A stretch of 64,000 bases of DNA from Actinacidiphila yeochonensis CN732 (lineage in GTDB: Bacteria; Actinomycetota; Actinomycetes; Streptomycetales; Streptomycetaceae): positions 4,761,650 through 4,825,649 of the forward strand of contig NZ_JQNR01000005.1 of assembly GCF_000745345.1 (NCBI RefSeq), read 5' to 3'. Under the pieces are notes generated by a model, which ran no database searches, was not told the DNA's origin, and saw nothing but the letters and a program-made list of their open reading frames with translations. This document shows positions 43,583-51,593 of this stretch, in pieces; position 1 is the first letter of the stretch, and every line of letters begins with the position of its first letter. The translations under genes were made by a program, and so were the position numbers.

Positions 43583-44878
43583 ATGACCAGAGACAAACGT
43601 CTGATACGCGGCGCGCGGACCGCCGCGAGCGCCCTGCTCACCCTGTTCTTGGGCGTGTTCGCGGGCATGTACCCCGGGGCGGACGCCGCCCAGGCCGCCG
43701 CTCCGGCGAGCACCGCGGCCGCGCACACCGCCACCCCGTCGAACGTGCAGCATGCCTGCGGAGCGGTCGGTGAGGGGCAGGCCCGCTGCCTGGCCCTCGT
43801 CCGTACCGACGTCCACGGCGGCCGCGGCGTGCGAGGCCGGGCGGCCAAGGCCGCCGGGCTGAGCGCCTCGGACCAGACGCTGCCCGACGGCTACGGCCCC
43901 GCGGACCTGCGCTCGGCGTACAACCTGCCGTCGACCGGCGGCCAGGACCAGACGATCGCGCTCGTCGACGCCTACGACGACGCGTCGGCGGAGGCGGACC
44001 TGGCCGTGTACCGTGCGACCTACGGGCTGCCCGCCTGTACCACGGACAACGGCTGCTTCCGCAAGGTCGACCAGCGCGGCGCGGCCGACCCGCTGCCGCC
44101 CCAGGAGGCGGAACTCGGCTGGGGCACCGAGGTCGCGCTCGACCTGGACATGGCATCCGCCGCCTGCCCGCAGTGCCACATCCTGCTCGTCGAGGCCGAC
44201 AACGAGACCGACAGCAACCTGGCCGCGTCGGTGGACACCGCCGTCGCGCTCGGTGCGACCGAGGTGTCCAACAGCTACGGCGTCACCGAGTCCCACCGCA
44301 GCCTCGGATTCGCCAAGGACTACACCCACCCGGGCGTGGCGATCGTGGCCTCCTCCGGCGACTTCGGCTACACCGTCCCCACGGAGCCGGCGGTGTACCC
44401 CAGCGTCGTCTCGGTCGGCGGCACCTCCCTCACCCGCGCCGCCACCTCACGCGGCTGGCAGGAGAGCGCCTGGTCGAACGCGAACAGCGGCTGCTCGGCG
44501 TGGTTCGACAAGCCGTCCTGGCAGCAGGACGAGGACTGCCCGGGCCGTACGGTTGCCGACGTCTCCGCCGACGCCGACCCGGACACCCCCCTCGCCATCT
44601 ACGACACGTCGTCGCCGCGCCGCGGCGGAGGAGGCTGGGGGGAGTCGGGCGGCACCAGCGCCTCGGCCCCCTTCGTCGCCGGCGTGATCGCGCTGGCCGG
44701 CAACCCCTCCGCGTTCCCCGACGCGTCCCGCCTCTACTCCGCCACCGCCGCCTCCGGCCTCAACGACGTCGTCGGCGGCTCCAACGGCAACTGCGCGGGC
44801 GACTACCTGTGCACCGCCGTCCCGGGCTACGACGCCCCCACCGGCAACGGCACGCCGAACGGACTCTCGGCCTTCTGA
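43583..44878 (+). CDS. Secreted S53 sedolisin-type serine-carboxyl protease
   Basis: This 431-residue protein has a signal segment (LLTLFLGVFAGMYPGADAAQA) and then a sedolisin domain: YGPADLRSAYNLP, DQTIALVDAYDD, the Glu/Asp pair in WGTEVALDLDM, the oxyanion Asp in ASSGDFGYT, the Ser in GGTSASAPFVAG, and the calcium loop GYDAPTGNGTPNG at the very end. It is a compact paralogue of the protease domain of the gene at 32540, with the same NGCF and NGNC/GDYLCT Cys pairs. It is short compared with typical sedolisins because it lacks a large propeptide. GGAGAGGA lies just upstream. It probably follows the protease-shell gene in one transcript, and a hairpin follows. Confidence 0.92.
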   Translation: MTRDKRLIRGARTAASALLTLFLGVFAGMYPGADAAQAAAPASTAAAHTATPSNVQHACGAVGEGQARCLALVRTDVHGGRGVRGRAAKAAGLSASDQTLPDGYGPADLRSAYNLPSTGGQDQTIALVDAYDDASAEADLAVYRATYGLPACTTDNGCFRKVDQRGAADPLPPQEAELGWGTEVALDLDMASAACPQCHILLVEADNETDSNLAASVDTAVALGATEVSNSYGVTESHRSLGFAKDYTHPGVAIVASSGDFGYTVPTEPAVYPSVVSVGGTSLTRAATSRGWQESAWSNANSGCSAWFDKPSWQQDEDCPGRTVADVSADADPDTPLAIYDTSSPRRGGGGWGESGGTSASAPFVAGVIALAGNPSAFPDASRLYSATAASGLNDVVGGSNGNCAGDYLCTAVPGYDAPTGNGTPNGLSAF

Positions 44879-44924
44879 GGCCGCCGGGCCCGCACGGCTG
44901 GTCGGTCCGGGCCCGGCCGCTTCA

Positions 44925-44947
44925 CCCCGCCGGCTCCCTCGGCGGGG
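44925..44947 (+). terminator. Terminator of the protease operon
   Basis: An 8-base perfect stem (44925-44932 with 44940-44947) closes a 7-base loop. A second, imperfect GC-rich hairpin lies at about 44884-44917. Together they lie in the space between the convergent protease and GH43 genes. Confidence 0.72.
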
Positions 44948-45119
44948 CGAAGCGCCCATGTAGAGGTAGAGGCGGAGTGCCGGACTCCCTGCGTGCGGGT
45001 CCCGGAGGGGGGCTGGACCCGGAGCGCGGGGGACGGCCCCCGTCCCGTCCCGCCCTGTACCGGACGGAGCCCGCGAGGCCGGCCGGGCGGGGAAGCGGCC
45101 TCGCGGTCCTGACGAGAGG

Positions 45120-46493
45120 TCAGTCGGACTGGCTCCGGCCGTGGCCGATGTCGCGGCGCTTGACGTACAGGCGGTTGCCGTCGGGACCGGTCCACTCCAA
45201 CTGCGCGACACCGGGAACCGAGGCGTCGGCGACGTGTGCCGGGTCCGCCCAGTAGCCGGAGGTGGCGGTGCGGAAGAACGTGGTCCACGGGCGGCCGTGG
45301 TGGTCGAGGAAGACGTTGTTGTGGCCGGCGCCGACGCCTACCGTCCAGCGCTCGGAGTACGGGCCCTGGAAGGTGTCCGAGACGGCGGCGACGACGTCGT
45401 ACTGGTACTTGACCGCGCCCGCCGCGCCGGGGGTGTAGGCGTTGTGCGGGCTGCCGTAGGCGTCGACCGACGCCAGGTCCCACACGGCCTGGAGGAGGTA
45501 GTACTTGCCGCCGTACTTGAACACGTAGACGCCCTCGCGGTACGGCTCGGGCGAGTAGCTCCTCTGCTGGAAGGCCGGGAGGCCCGTCGTGGGGACGATG
45601 TCCTCCATGTCGCTTCGGAACCTGGCGTAGAGGTCGTTGTGCAGCACGAGCCAGGCGTCGTCGCCCTCGGCGAAGAAGCTGCCGTCGATGTGGAAGTAGG
45701 ACCCTGCCTTGGCGACCGCGGGCCCGCCGGCGACCGGGTCGCCGAAGGGCTTGTCGGCGTTGCCCTCGATGAGCCGGTAGGGTCCCTCGACCCCGCCCTC
45801 GCTCACCAGCATGAACGAGCCGACCTTCTGGGAGTGGTCCCCCATGCAGGCGACGATGTACCACTTCCCGCGGAAGCGGTGCACCTCCGGGGCCCAGACC
45901 TCGCCGCGCTTGCCGAACTGGGTGTCGTACCAGTACTGCTGCCAGGGCGCCACGACGGTGCGCCCGGGGGTGTTCTCGTCGGCGAACTCGGGCGACCACA
46001 CCTTGCCCTTCGCCGCGCCGGGCCGGACGCCGGTGGTGTCGGCGAGCTTCCACGGTCCTTCGAGCGCGGGGGCCACCCACACCCAGATACCGTCGTTCCA
46101 GGGACTGGCCGCGGCGAGCCCGGCCGCCCGGGTCGTGCCTGTGGCGACGTAGAGGGGGCGGCCGTCGACCACGAAGCAGTTGACGTAGAAGTCCCGTATC
46201 CACACGCGGCCCAGTTCCTCGTCCTGGGGACGCGGTTCCAGCGGGAGGACGAAGGAGTTGTCGTCGCGCGGCCACAGGTCCCTGCGGGTGTCAGCCGCGC
46301 CGTACGGCGCGGTGGCGGGCCAGTTCGGCGGGTAGGAACGCCTGGACGCGGCTGCCGCGGTGTGCTCGGGAGCAGCGTCGGCCCGCCCGGATGCCGCATG
46401 CGTTGCGACGGTGGTCAGGGCGGCCGCCACTCCCGCGCCGGCGGCACCCGTCAGCAGGGACCGACGGCCCAGTCCTATGCCTTTGCTGGTCAT
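45120..46493 (-). CDS. Tat-exported GH43-like glycoside hydrolase
   Basis: This 457-residue protein has a Tat signal (GRRSLLTGAAGAGVAAAL). The mature part has the five-bladed-propeller pattern of GH43: WIRDFYVNCFVVDGRPLYVATG, WAPEVHRFRGKWYIVA, HIDGSFFAEGDDAWLVLHN (with the general-base Asp region), YVFKYGGKYYLLQAVWDLAS and DHHGRPWTTFFRTA. Such enzymes release arabinose, xylose or galactose from plant polysaccharides outside the cell. Subfamily and substrate cannot be fixed by eye. ATG 46493 follows AAGGAG about ten bases upstream. No ABC transporter adjoins it. The GH1 gene on the same strand lies 392 bases upstream and probably has its own promoter. Confidence 0.82.
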   Translation of the reverse strand: MTSKGIGLGRRSLLTGAAGAGVAAALTTVATHAASGRADAAPEHTAAAASRRSYPPNWPATAPYGAADTRRDLWPRDDNSFVLPLEPRPQDEELGRVWIRDFYVNCFVVDGRPLYVATGTTRAAGLAAASPWNDGIWVWVAPALEGPWKLADTTGVRPGAAKGKVWSPEFADENTPGRTVVAPWQQYWYDTQFGKRGEVWAPEVHRFRGKWYIVACMGDHSQKVGSFMLVSEGGVEGPYRLIEGNADKPFGDPVAGGPAVAKAGSYFHIDGSFFAEGDDAWLVLHNDLYARFRSDMEDIVPTTGLPAFQQRSYSPEPYREGVYVFKYGGKYYLLQAVWDLASVDAYGSPHNAYTPGAAGAVKYQYDVVAAVSDTFQGPYSERWTVGVGAGHNNVFLDHHGRPWTTFFRTATSGYWADPAHVADASVPGVAQLEWTGPDGNRLYVKRRDIGHGRSQSD

Positions 46494-46885
46494 CGGTCGT
46501 GTTCTCCTTCGTCGGCGGCGGGGCGGCAGCGAGTCGGCAAAGGGCGGCGGCGGGTCGGCGGAGGCCGCGGCAGACGCCGCCGTCCGCGGCCGGTCGTGGC
46601 CACGAGTCGCCGACTCCCCGCGTAGCGGCGGCAGTTCGGGCTCCGGCAGCCTGGGTGCGCTGCCGCGTCCTGTGCCGCTCACCCATGTCCGTCATCCTCC
46701 CCGCCGCACCACCCGCCACACCACCCTCCACCGGGACCGCCCGTGGCGCGAGAGCGGCGGGTCCGCCGCCCCGGTCGACGCCGAGGAGGACGCTTCCCCC
46801 TTTTGTGCCGTCGCCCGTCTCTGCGGGAAGGAACCGCCCCGCTACGGCGTCAACCACCGTACGGCGCCGGTGCGAAGTGGAGCGT
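46494..46885. other. Intergenic region upstream of the GH43 gene
   Basis: 392 bases between the GH43 start and the GH1 stop hold no credible gene. It should carry the GH43 promoter. I see no clear LacI/CebR palindrome or strong hairpin. Confidence 0.35.
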
Positions 46886-48280
46886 TCAGCTCTCGTGTGC
46901 GGTGTGCTCCGCGGCGATGAGGCTCTGGTACCAGCGGTAGCTGTCCTTGGGCGTGCGCTTGAGGGTGTCGTAGTCGACGCGGACGATGCCGAAGCGGCGG
47001 TCGTAGCCGAAGGCCCACTCGAAGTTGTCGAGCAGCGACCATACGTAGTAGGCGCGCACGTCGACGCCCTCGGCGACGGCCTGGGCGAGGGCGTCGAGGT
47101 GGTCGCGGAGGTAGTCGACGCGGTCGGTGTCGTGGACGGTGCCGTCGGCCTCGGCGACGTCGGCCTCGGCCGAGCCGTTCTCGGTGATGACGATGGGCGG
47201 CAGGTCAGGGTAGCGGTGAGTCAGGTCGACGAGCAGGTCCCGGAACGCGGAGGGGACGACGGGCCAGCCCATGGTGGTGCGGCGGGCGGAGTCGTCGCCC
47301 CAGGTCTCCTCCGCGCGGATGTCGACGGCGGTGCGCAGGGCCGGGTCGGCCTCGCGCCAGGGGGCGTCGGCGACGGTGATGGGCCGGTAGTAGTTGACGC
47401 CGCAGAAGTCCAGCGGACGGGAGGCGAGTTCGAGGTCGCCGTCGCGGCGGAACGAGAAGTCGCTGATGTCGCCCCAGACGTCCTTCTCGTCGTCGGGGTA
47501 ACGGCCCAGGAAGATGGGATCGAACCAGCAGCGGTTGTGGAGGACCTCGGCGCGCGCCACGGCCTGGGCGTCCGCCGGCGAGTCGGTGGCGGGCAGGAGC
47601 CGGTCGGGGTTGAGGGCGATGCCGACCTCGCGGGCGCCGGCGGCGCGCAGCGCGTCGACCGCGAGGCCGTGGCCGACGAGCAGGTGGTGCACGACGGCGA
47701 GGGCGCCGTTGCCCTCGCGGGTGCCCGGGGCGTGGCGGCCGATGGCGTGGCCGACGAACGCGGTGCAGAACGGCTCGTTGAGGGTCATCCAGCGTCCGGC
47801 GCGGTCGGCGAGGCGTTCGGCGACGACGGCCGCGTATGCGGCGAAGGCCTCGGCGGTGTCCCGGACCCGCCAGCCGCCACGGTCCTCAAGGGGCTGTGGC
47901 AGGTCCCAGTGGTAGAGGGTGGGGGCCGGTTCGATGCCGGCGGCGAGGAGCTCGTCGACGAGGCGGTCGTAGAAGTCGAGGCCGGCCCGGTTGACCGCTC
48001 CGGTGCCCTCGGGAATGATCCGCGGCCAGGCGATGGAGAAGCGGTACGTGTCGGCGCCGAGGTCGCGCAGGAGGGCGACGTCCTCCTTGTACCGGTGGTA
48101 GTGGTCGCAGGCGGTGTCGCCGGTGGAGCCCTCGGCGGTGGCACCGGGTATGCGGGAGTAGGTGTCCCAGATACTCACGCCACGACCGTCCTCGCGGGTG
48201 GCGCCTTCGATCTGGTAAGCGGCAGTGGCGGCGCCGAACCGGAAGCCGCGCGGAAAACGCGGAGCGGGGGCGGACGTCAT
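46886..48280 (-). CDS. GH1 beta-glucosidase
   Basis: This 464-residue cytosolic protein is full-length GH1: FRFGAATAAYQIEGA at the start, CDHYHRYKEDVALL, FSIAWPRIIPEG, the acid/base Glu in TLNEPF near residue 166, NYYRPI, and the nucleophile in ITENGS near residue 353. It ends in YVWSLLDNFEWAFGY and YQSLI. It hydrolyses cellobiose or aryl beta-glucosides inside the cell. ATG 48280 follows GAGGAG nine bases upstream. No transporter or LacI regulator is next to it here, unlike the cebEFG-bglC locus, so it is a standalone enzyme. Confidence 0.95.
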   Translation of the reverse strand: MTSAPAPRFPRGFRFGAATAAYQIEGATREDGRGVSIWDTYSRIPGATAEGSTGDTACDHYHRYKEDVALLRDLGADTYRFSIAWPRIIPEGTGAVNRAGLDFYDRLVDELLAAGIEPAPTLYHWDLPQPLEDRGGWRVRDTAEAFAAYAAVVAERLADRAGRWMTLNEPFCTAFVGHAIGRHAPGTREGNGALAVVHHLLVGHGLAVDALRAAGAREVGIALNPDRLLPATDSPADAQAVARAEVLHNRCWFDPIFLGRYPDDEKDVWGDISDFSFRRDGDLELASRPLDFCGVNYYRPITVADAPWREADPALRTAVDIRAEETWGDDSARRTTMGWPVVPSAFRDLLVDLTHRYPDLPPIVITENGSAEADVAEADGTVHDTDRVDYLRDHLDALAQAVAEGVDVRAYYVWSLLDNFEWAFGYDRRFGIVRVDYDTLKRTPKDSYRWYQSLIAAEHTAHES

Positions 48281-48739
48281 GGGGCGGCTCCTCAGGAGGT
48301 TCTCTTCTCGCGGCCGCCAGGCTACGGCACGGCTGAGGAAGGTCGGAGCCCGTGGGCGGGCGGCCGGTCGCCGGGTCAGCTCCCGCAACAAGCCCGAACC
48401 GTCCGTGCTTTCGTCCGCAGAGCCCTCCCCGACCTTGGGCGGGAGTACGAAAGTGCCTCGCGAACTGCGACGATGAGGCGTGTCGGGGGCCTGCGCCCCG
48501 CAGTGAGCAGGCGCGCTCCTCACGACCACGCCCCGGATGTCCCCCTCACCCCCCGGGCCGTCGTACCGGCCGGAGGCCGTGCGGGCGCCCCGACGGGTAC
48601 GGGCAACCGGCGCGTCACCGGCACAGGGCCGCGGAGCCGGAAGGGCGCCGAGCCGGCTTCCGGCCGCGCTGGACAGCGACGTCCGCGCCTGGTGGGCGGA
48701 TCGCGTCACGCCGCTGTCCGGCGGGAGGCCCGCGGGTCG
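48281..48739. other. Intergenic region upstream of the GH1 gene
   Basis: About 460 bases between the GH1 start and the stop of the flavin oxidoreductase gene. I see no gene and no clear operator. Confidence 0.35.
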
Positions 48740-49762
48740 TCAGCGCCAGCCGAGTTCGGGGGCGACGTGCGTGAGGATGCTCTCGATGACGTGGGCGTTG
48801 TACTCGACGCCGAGCTGGTTGGGGACGGTGAGCAGCAGGGTGTCCGCGGCTGCGACAGCCTCGTCCTGGGCGAGTTGCTTGACCAGGACGTCCGGCTCGC
48901 CGGCGTAGGAGCGGCCGAAGATGCTGCGGGTCTGGGCGTCGATGTAGCCGACGTGGTCCTCGGAGTCGCGGTCCCGGCCGAAGTACGCGCGGTCCCGGTC
49001 GTCCACCAGGGCGAAGACGCTGCGGCTGACGGACACCCGCGGCTCGCGGCCGTGGCCGGCGGCCCGCCACGCCTCCCGGTACGCCTCGATCTGCTTGCGC
49101 TGCTGGACGTGGAGCGGCTCACCGCTCTCGTCGTCCTTCAGCGTGGAGCTCTGGAGGTTCATCCCCGCCTTGGCGGCCCACACGGCGGTGGCGTTCGAGC
49201 CCGACCCCCACCAGATGCGGTCGCGCAGCCCCTCGGAGTGCGGCTCGATCCGCAGCAGCCCCGGCGGGTTGGAGAACATCGGGTTGGGGTGCGGTCGCGC
49301 GAACCCCTCGCCCTTGAGCACCTCCAGCAGCACCTGGGTGTGGGAGCGGGCCATGTCGGCGTCGGTGCCGTCCTCCGGCGGTGCGTAGCCGAAGTACCGC
49401 CAGCCGTCGACCACCTGCTCCGGGGATCCCCGGCTGATGCCGAGCTGGAGCCTGCCGCCCGCGATCAGGTCTGCGGCGCCCGCGTCCTCCGCCATGTACA
49501 TGGGGTTCTCGTAGCGCATGTCGATCACGCCGGTGCCGATCTCGATCCGGCTGGTCCGCGCCCCGATCGCCGCGAGCAGCGGGAACGGCGAGGCGTACTG
49601 GCGGGCGAAGTGGTGCACCCGGAAATACGCGCCGTCCGCCCCCAGCTCCTCGGCGGCCACCGCCAGGTCGATGGCCTGGAGGAGCGCGTCGGACGCGCTC
49701 CGTGTCTGCGAGTGCGGTGAGGGTGTCCAGTGCCCGAAGGACAGGAATCCGATCTTCTTCAT
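48740..49762 (-). CDS. LLM-class (luciferase-like) flavin-dependent oxidoreductase
   Basis: This 340-residue TIM-barrel protein has KIGFLSFGHW, EELGADGAYFRVHHFARQYASPFPLLAAI, TGVIDMRYENPMYMAEDAGAADLI (read as TGVIDMRYENPMYMAED then AGAADLI), and LQLGISRGSPEQV. This is typical of bacterial luciferase-like monooxygenases that use FMN (or F420 in some actinobacteria). The substrate is unknown. ATG 49762 was chosen because the conserved MKKIGF opening fits. There is no clear Shine-Dalgarno, so the mRNA may be leaderless. Transcription is away from the very G/T-rich region. Confidence 0.92.
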   Translation of the reverse strand: MKKIGFLSFGHWTPSPHSQTRSASDALLQAIDLAVAAEELGADGAYFRVHHFARQYASPFPLLAAIGARTSRIEIGTGVIDMRYENPMYMAEDAGAADLIAGGRLQLGISRGSPEQVVDGWRYFGYAPPEDGTDADMARSHTQVLLEVLKGEGFARPHPNPMFSNPPGLLRIEPHSEGLRDRIWWGSGSNATAVWAAKAGMNLQSSTLKDDESGEPLHVQQRKQIEAYREAWRAAGHGREPRVSVSRSVFALVDDRDRAYFGRDRDSEDHVGYIDAQTRSIFGRSYAGEPDVLVKQLAQDEAVAAADTLLLTVPNQLGVEYNAHVIESILTHVAPELGWR

Positions 49763-49924
49763 GCCGCGTACAACACCGCACGGCTCCCGTTCATGCCCCC
49801 GACACGCCGGCGCCAAGGCCCTGGCCAGGGCTTTCACGCCGGCTCGGGGCCGTGGCACGGTCAGCCGCGCCCTCGTCGCTTCCACCGGCCGGCTCGCGGC
49901 ACCGTCGTGCCGGGCTGACCGAGG

Positions 49925-50330
49925 GTGCGGGGGAGGGGTAGCAGTGGTGTGAGGTGTTCGGGCGCTCTGGGGTGGCCGATTGCCGGCGGGTTGGTGTCGG
50001 GGGTTGGTCGGCGGGTTGTGGTCCGCTGTGGTGGTTTCTCTGGCTGGGGTATCGGCGTTGTTCGCTTTCCGCGTGCTGTTTGTGCCGATTGTCTTACGCG
50101 CTGTGGCGGCGTGGTTTTGCGAGTTCTTCGGGGATGGGTTTTTGGTGGGTGGTCGTGGTGGGGGCGGGGGTCTGGTTGTTTGGTTGGCGGTGTGTGGGTG
50201 TGTGGTCGCTGGGTGTTGTTTCGGTGGTGGTCGGGCTTGTTCTGTTTCCGTTGATTTCGCCGACGGAGCGCACATCTCTGCTTACTCGGTGTCGATTCCG
50301 CGGGGGTGGGTTGTGATGCTGCTGGTGTAG
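49925..50330. other. Very strand-biased, G/T-rich non-coding region
   Basis: Over roughly 400 bases the + strand is made almost wholly of G and T, with long GGTGG/TTTGG stretches (for example 50143-50225). GC is low for this genome. A hydrophobic 116-residue frame (49980-50330) crosses it but has Gly/Val/Cys-rich low complexity and no ribosome site. It lies upstream of the transglycosylase gene and could be a long leader or an R-loop-prone region. I do not call a gene. Confidence 0.55.
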
Positions 50331-50420
50331 TGCCGGTCACGTACGAAGTTCGTCCGTACTGGTTTTTCCGCCGTGTGTCCCGTGGGTGTGGGGATGCGTG
50401 GTGGTCTCTCGTTTTCTTCA

Positions 50421-50457
50421 GGGCTCGTCTACGGGATTGTCCGTAGATGAGCCCTTT
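50421..50457 (+). terminator. Intrinsic-type hairpin in the leader of the transglycosylase gene (possible attenuator)
   Basis: A 14-base stem (50421-50434 with 50441-50454, one G-U pair) has a 6-base loop and is followed by TTT. It lies 65 bases upstream of the transglycosylase start and is oriented with it. It may end readthrough from the left or act as an attenuator. No known riboswitch core is recognisable. Confidence 0.6.
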
Positions 50458-50518
50458 GACCGTTGAATCCCGAATATTCAAGACTGTGGGGGTCCCCGAA
50501 CGGAAGAGGTTTTCCCGT

Positions 50519-51247
50519 ATGCAGCTCCGCACGATGAACCCGATGAAGCTCGGTACCGTTTCTGCTTTCTCCCGGATGTCGGGCAAGCGCAAGGTCGTCA
50601 CGGCGGGCTCTGCCGCTGCCGCGGCCGCGATGCTGGCCGTCGTGGGCGTGCAGGCGGCCGGAGCGGGATCGGCCGTCGCGGCGGGCGGCTCCTCGGGCTC
50701 CTCCGGCTCCGCTGTCTCGGCTGGTGTGCTGAAGCAGGCGGGCACCGGGTCGGGCGTCCAGACGACGGACCTGGGCACGCACCAGGCTGTGACCACCGCC
50801 ACCCCGCAGGCCATGGCGCTGACCGCCTCGGTGGAGAAGGCCCCGGCGGTGAAGAAGGCCGCCCCGGTGAAGAAGGCGACCACGGTGAAGAAGGCGGCTG
50901 TGAAGCACGCGAAGGCCGTGAGCTACCCGAACACCCTGGACGGCTGGATCCGCCAGTCGCTGGCGATCATGCACAAGGACCACATCCCGGGCACCTATGA
51001 GGGTATCCACCGCAACATCATCCGGGAGTCCAGCGGTAACCCGAAGGCGATCAACCTGTGGGACATCAACGCCCGCAACGGCATCCCCTCCAAGGGTCTG
51101 CTGCAGGTGATCGACCCGACGTTCCAGCGGTTCCACGTGGCCGGCACGTCGTGGAACATCTACAACCCGGTCGCCAACATCACCGCGGCCTGCAACTACG
51201 CGGCCGACCGCTACGGCTCGATGGACAACGTCAACTCCGCGTACTGA
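50519..51247 (+). CDS. Secreted transglycosylase-like (lytic SLT-type) protein
   Basis: This 242-residue protein begins with a basic, long signal region (GKRKVVTAGSAAAAAAMLAV). An Ala/Lys-repeat linker with VKKA units (APAVKKAAPVKKATTVKKAA) follows. The C-terminal domain is SLT-type: YEGIHRNIIRESSGNPKAIN (the catalytic Glu in IRESSGNP), KGLLQVIDPTFQRFH and ITAACNYAADRYGS. It would cut peptidoglycan glycan strands with an anhydro product, as in actinobacterial wall turnover. ATG 50519 follows GAAGAGG eight bases upstream. The long G/T-rich leader and hairpin ahead suggest post-transcriptional control, as is common for wall hydrolases. Confidence 0.9.
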   Translation: MQLRTMNPMKLGTVSAFSRMSGKRKVVTAGSAAAAAAMLAVVGVQAAGAGSAVAAGGSSGSSGSAVSAGVLKQAGTGSGVQTTDLGTHQAVTTATPQAMALTASVEKAPAVKKAAPVKKATTVKKAAVKHAKAVSYPNTLDGWIRQSLAIMHKDHIPGTYEGIHRNIIRESSGNPKAINLWDINARNGIPSKGLLQVIDPTFQRFHVAGTSWNIYNPVANITAACNYAADRYGSMDNVNSAY

Positions 51248-51326
51248 CCGTCGCCCCCGACGGCCCGGGCCGAGCCCGGTGACGTGTGAAAATCCGGCGC
51301 GCCCAGCGCGCGCCACCCAGCACCGC

Positions 51327-51368
51327 CGGAGGGCGGCGGGACCCCTACCCGGGTCCCGCCGCCCTCCG
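51327..51368 (+). terminator. Terminator of the transglycosylase gene
   Basis: A perfect 18-base GC-rich stem (51327-51344 with 51351-51368) closes a 6-base loop, 80 bases after the stop. It is one of the longest perfect stems in the window. Confidence 0.87.
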
Positions 51369-51530
51369 CGCGTTCCCGGGGGCGCCGCAGCATCCCGCTC
51401 CCCAACAGCCGCGGTGCGTGAGGGGTCTTGGGTCGGTGAGGGTCCGCAGGTTGCGGAGTGTCCGGGGGTGGTGATTTCTGCCTCGTTCCAGCACTGGACC
51501 TGGTGTCTGACGGTCTGTCATGATCACACG

Positions 51531-51561
51531 GCCTGCGGAGCTCTCGTGGAGATCCGCAGGC
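51531..51561 (+). promoter_or_regulatory. Hairpin in the leader of the Rhs gene
   Basis: A 9-base stem (51531-51539 with 51553-51561) and a 13-base loop lie 33 bases ahead of the Rhs start. It could be part of a leader structure. Confidence 0.45.
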
Positions 51562-51593
51562 CTGTTCGTGCTGGCTCTGTGACGGGGATGTGG

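Noticed and set aside
49980..50330. Hydrophobic 116-residue frame in the G/T-rich region
   Set aside because: Gly/Val/Cys-rich low complexity follows directly from the G/T-only sequence, and there is no ribosome site and no family resemblance.
50331..50518. ydaO-type c-di-AMP riboswitch upstream of the transglycosylase gene
   Set aside because: The position fits the known pattern, but I cannot find the conserved core; only a terminator-like hairpin is clear.
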